DNA of 64,000 nucleotides from Pandoraea aquatica. GTDB lineage: Bacteria > Pseudomonadota > Gammaproteobacteria > Burkholderiales > Burkholderiaceae. The translations under genes were made by a program, and so were the position numbers. Positions 61,365 through 64,000 of the stretch are shown piece after piece. Within the stretch, counting starts at the first letter, position 1. Each line of letters opens with the position of its first letter. Below the pieces are notes generated by a model. That model made no database searches and was not told the DNA's origin. It was given only the letters and a program-made list of their open reading frames with translations. The stretch covers positions 372,001 to 436,000 of the forward strand of contig NZ_CABPSN010000005.1 in the NCBI RefSeq assembly GCF_902459565.1, written 5' to 3'.

Positions 61365-62335
61365 CCGCATGGATTCTGCGCCGCGTACTGCAAGCGGTGT
61401 TAGTGGTGTGGCTGATGACGCTGATCGTGTTCGTCGGCCTGCACGCAATCGGCAATCCGATCGACATCCTGATCGGTCAGGACGTCGACCAGATCGACCG
61501 CGCCCGCATCATCGCGCAGCTCGGCCTCGACCAGCCGTTGTGGCGTCAGTACCTGTCGTTCATCGCCGGTGCGCTGCACGGCGAGTTGGGTAATAGCTAC
61601 GTGTACAACGTCCCGGCGATCCAGTTGATTCTGCAACGCCTGCCTGCGACGCTCGAACTCGCGTTCGCCGCGCTCATCCTCGCGGTGTTCATCGGCATTC
61701 CGCTGGGTCTGTTCGCCGGTCTCTACCCGCGCAACCCGATCTCGAAGCTGTTGATGACGGGCAGCATCGTGGGCTTCTCGTTGCCGACGTTCTGGGTCGG
61801 TCTGATGCTCATCATGTTCTTCTCGGTGCATCTGGGCGTGCTGCCGGCGAGCGGTCGTGGCGAGACGGCGAGTCTGTTCGGCGTGCAGTGGTCGTTCCTC
61901 ACCATCGACGGGCTGCGTCACCTGATTCTGCCCGCGCTCAATCTGGCGCTGTTCAAGATTTCGCTGGTGCTGCGTCTGACGCGCGCCGGGGTGTCCGAAG
62001 TGCTGCCGCAGGACTACGTGAAGTTCGCGCGCGCCAAGGGCTTGTCGCCGCTGCGGGTCGTGCTCGTGCACGTGCTGCGTAACACGCTGATCCCGCTGGT
62101 GACGGTGCTGGGTCTCGAATTCGGTTCGACCATCGCCTTCGCGGTCGTGACGGAAAGCGTGTTCGCATGGCCTGGCGCGGGCAAGCTCATTCTCGACAGC
62201 ATCAACGCGCTCGACCGCCCTGTGATCGTGGCGTATCTCATCGTCGTGGTGTGCCTGTTCGTATCGCTCAACCTGATCGTGGACGTGCTCTACAAGTGGC
62301 TCGATCCGCGTGTGCGCGTGGAGGCCGCTGCCTGA
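61361..62335 (+). CDS. ABC transporter permease (DppB/OppB type)
   Basis: Start ATG 61361 overlapping the previous stop (ATGA). The 324-residue permease has an N-terminal hydrophobic helix (RRVLQAVLVVWLMTLIVFV), five more helices and the EAA-type loop (LTRAGVSEVLPQDYVKFARAKG). It belongs to the dipeptide/oligopeptide/nickel importer family. It pairs with the permease gene that follows. Confidence 0.9.
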   Translation: MTAWILRRVLQAVLVVWLMTLIVFVGLHAIGNPIDILIGQDVDQIDRARIIAQLGLDQPLWRQYLSFIAGALHGELGNSYVYNVPAIQLILQRLPATLELAFAALILAVFIGIPLGLFAGLYPRNPISKLLMTGSIVGFSLPTFWVGLMLIMFFSVHLGVLPASGRGETASLFGVQWSFLTIDGLRHLILPALNLALFKISLVLRLTRAGVSEVLPQDYVKFARAKGLSPLRVVLVHVLRNTLIPLVTVLGLEFGSTIAFAVVTESVFAWPGAGKLILDSINALDRPVIVAYLIVVVCLFVSLNLIVDVLYKWLDPRVRVEAAA

Positions 62336-63279
62336 TGTCGCTCAATTCGTCTCCCAACGCGACCCCGTCGCCAGTGCTCACACCTGAGCCGGTGCCGATG
62401 CGTCGCGAATCGCCCTGGCAGCAGGGCCTGCGCGAATTCCTGCGCTCGAAGAGCGCCGTGCTCGGCCTCGTCGTGCTGGTGGTGCTGGTGGTCGCCGCCC
62501 TCGCCGCACCGTGGATCTCGCCGCAGAATCCGTACGACCTCGGACAGCTCGACGTGATGGATGCGCGTCTGCCGCCCGGCACCGCCAACGGTGCTGCCAC
62601 GTACACGTACTGGCTCGGCACCGACGGTCAGGGGCGCGACCTGCTCTCCGGCATCATCTACGGGCTGCGTATCAGTCTGGGCGTGGGCATCGGCTCGGCA
62701 CTCGTCGCCGGTATTCTCGGCACGATCCTCGGCCTGATCGCCGCCTACGCCGGCGGACGTGTCGATGCGTTCATCATGCGTCTGGTCGACCTGCTGCTGT
62801 CGTTCCCGTCGATTCTCGTCGCGCTGATGATCCTCGCCTACGTGGGCAAAGGCATCGGCAACGTGGTGCTCACGCTCGTCGTGCTCGAATGGGCCTACTT
62901 CGCGCGCACCGCGCGGGGACAGGCGCTGGTCGAGTCACGTCGCGAGTATGTCGAAGCCGCGCGTTGCCAGGCGATTCCGAACTGGCGCATCGTGCTCGGT
63001 CACATTCTGCCGAACTGCCTGCCGCCGCTGATCGTCGTCGGCTCGTTGCAAGTGGCGCGCGCCATCACGCTCGAAGCCACGCTGTCGTTCCTCGGACTCG
63101 GTGTGCCGGTGACGGAGCCGTCGCTCGGCCTGCTCATCGCCAATGGCTATCAGACGATGCTCTCCGGCGACTACTGGATCAGTCTGTATCCGGGGTTGGC
63201 GTTGCTCGTCACCGTCGTCGCCATCAATCTCGTGGGCGACCGCCTGCGCGACGTGTTCAATCCAAGGTTGCAGAAATGA
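62335..63279 (+). CDS. ABC transporter permease (DppC/OppC type)
   Basis: ATG 62335 overlaps the upstream stop (TGATG). The 314-residue product begins with a hydrophilic leader, then FLRSKSAVLGLVVLVVLVV and the DppC periplasmic segment with WLGTDGQGRDLLSGIIYGLR, a family hallmark. The EAA loop reads VESRREYVEAARCQAIPNWRI. Second membrane subunit of the same importer. Confidence 0.92.
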   Translation: MSLNSSPNATPSPVLTPEPVPMRRESPWQQGLREFLRSKSAVLGLVVLVVLVVAALAAPWISPQNPYDLGQLDVMDARLPPGTANGAATYTYWLGTDGQGRDLLSGIIYGLRISLGVGIGSALVAGILGTILGLIAAYAGGRVDAFIMRLVDLLLSFPSILVALMILAYVGKGIGNVVLTLVVLEWAYFARTARGQALVESRREYVEAARCQAIPNWRIVLGHILPNCLPPLIVVGSLQVARAITLEATLSFLGLGVPVTEPSLGLLIANGYQTMLSGDYWISLYPGLALLVTVVAINLVGDRLRDVFNPRLQK

Positions 63280-64000
63280 GCGGCGCAGTGACTTCATCCC
63301 CCTCGTCCACCAGCGCACCGCTCACGCTGGAAGTGCGTCATCTGCGCACGCAGTTCATCACGCGCGCCGGTACGCTTCCCGCCGTGGACGACGTCTCGTT
63401 CTCGCTGCCGCCGGGTCACATCATGGGGCTCGTCGGCGAGTCCGGCTCGGGCAAGTCGGTGACGGGTTTCTCGATCATGGGACTCGTCGATGCACCGGGC
63501 CGCATCGTCGGCGGCGAAGTGCTGTTCCAGGGGCGCGACCTCACCAAGATGTCCGCCGCCGAATTGCGTCACCTGCAAGGCAATCGCATCGCGATGATCT
63601 TTCAGGACCCGATGATGACGCTCAACCCCGTGCTGCGCGTCGACGTGCAGATGATCGAGGCGGTACGCGCGCATCAGAAGATGTCGAAGTCGCAGGCGCG
63701 CGATCTTGCACGCGACACGCTCGGCATGATGGGCATTCCCAGCCCGGACGAACGTCTGCGCGCGTATCCGCATCAACTCTCGGGCGGCATGCGTCAACGC
63801 GTGGCGATTGCCATCGCTATGCTGCACCGCCCGGATCTGATCATTGCGGACGAACCGACCACGGCGCTCGACGTCACGATTCAGGCGCAGATCCTCTCTG
63901 AAGTGCAGAAGCTGGCGCGTCAGAACGGCACCGCGCTCATCTGGATTACGCACGATCTGTCGGTCGTCGCAGGCCTGGCCGATACGCTCGCTGTGATGTA
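63276..64000 (+). CDS. ABC transporter ATP-binding protein (DppD/OppD type), 3' end cut by window edge
   Basis: ATG 63276 overlaps the permease stop (ATGA). About 241 residues are visible: Walker A GESGSGKS (near 55), Q-loop MIFQDPMMTLNPV, signature LSGGMRQRVAIAIAM, Walker B LIIADEPTTALD and switch His in ITHDLSVV. It ends at the window edge. A second ATPase and the substrate-binding protein should follow; none precede the permeases here. Confidence 0.92.
   Translation, partial: MSGAVTSSPSSTSAPLTLEVRHLRTQFITRAGTLPAVDDVSFSLPPGHIMGLVGESGSGKSVTGFSIMGLVDAPGRIVGGEVLFQGRDLTKMSAAELRHLQGNRIAMIFQDPMMTLNPVLRVDVQMIEAVRAHQKMSKSQARDLARDTLGMMGIPSPDERLRAYPHQLSGGMRQRVAIAIAMLHRPDLIIADEPTTALDVTIQAQILSEVQKLARQNGTALIWITHDLSVVAGLADTLAVM

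Overview
The window is dense, GC-rich bacterial chromosome with short intergenic gaps, many ATGA/TGATG start-stop overlaps, Lrp, LysR, GntR and PucR-type regulators, DUF4148 and DUF4019 proteins, and a CzcCBA-type efflux operon. Together these point to a betaproteobacterium of the order Burkholderiales, most like Pandoraea or Burkholderia. This placement is inferred from gene content and composition; there is no rRNA or tRNA in the window to confirm it. I saw no insertion sequence, integrase, CRISPR array or tRNA gene.

Region 1 (1-9958, minus strand) reads as one transcription unit: a GAF/PucR-type regulator, a flavin reductase with an added Nudix-like domain, an aldehyde dehydrogenase, a luciferase-type flavin monooxygenase, an alpha/beta hydrolase, a NIPSNAP protein, and the betaine ABC transporter ProV-ProW-ProX (ProX runs off the left edge). 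The enzyme set matches, step by step, the trigonelline (N-methylnicotinate) pathway known from Acinetobacter baylyi (TgnA, B, C, D). Here it is translationally coupled to a betaine importer, so I propose uptake and ring-opening of a pyridinium betaine.

Region 2 (10181-21170, plus strand) holds an AA_synth/DUF1185 protein, a 2-hydroxyacid dehydrogenase, a DoeB-like N-acetyl-diaminobutyrate deacetylase, an Lrp-type regulator, two class-III aminotransferases, two succinate-semialdehyde-type dehydrogenases and an APC permease. It resembles ectoine or diamine catabolism without the ectoine hydrolase. Its dehydrogenases could also take the succinate semialdehyde expected from region 1.

Region 3 (21342-29685, minus) is a heavy-metal efflux operon: a DUF4148 protein, CzcC, CzcB, CzcA, CzcR and CzcS, with a response-regulator-type box upstream. 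Region 4 (29891-36003) has a 1019-residue Ig-like repeat protein, an SLC13/DASS anion transporter and a lipoprotein. Region 5 (35987-41828) pairs a two-component system with a divergent msrB-dipZ-msrA set, likely an envelope methionine-sulfoxide repair system. Region 6 (41926-48507, minus) has a VOC protein, a YafY-type regulator with a striking inverted repeat over its start codon, and a three-subunit molybdenum hydroxylase with a triheme cytochrome c.

Region 7 (49002-58494) is a mix: a GNAT / XRE-cupin / GNAT set around a near-perfect operator, an exported hydrolase, an orphan GntR regulator, a DUF4019 protein, a diguanylate cyclase, a GST-like protein, and a two-gene unit (an unknown protein plus a DnaQ-GIY-YIG nuclease) behind a good LexA box. 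Region 8 (58876-64000, plus) is a tightly overlapping operon of a LysR regulator, a flavin monooxygenase-like enzyme and a Dpp/Opp-type ABC transporter that runs off the right edge.
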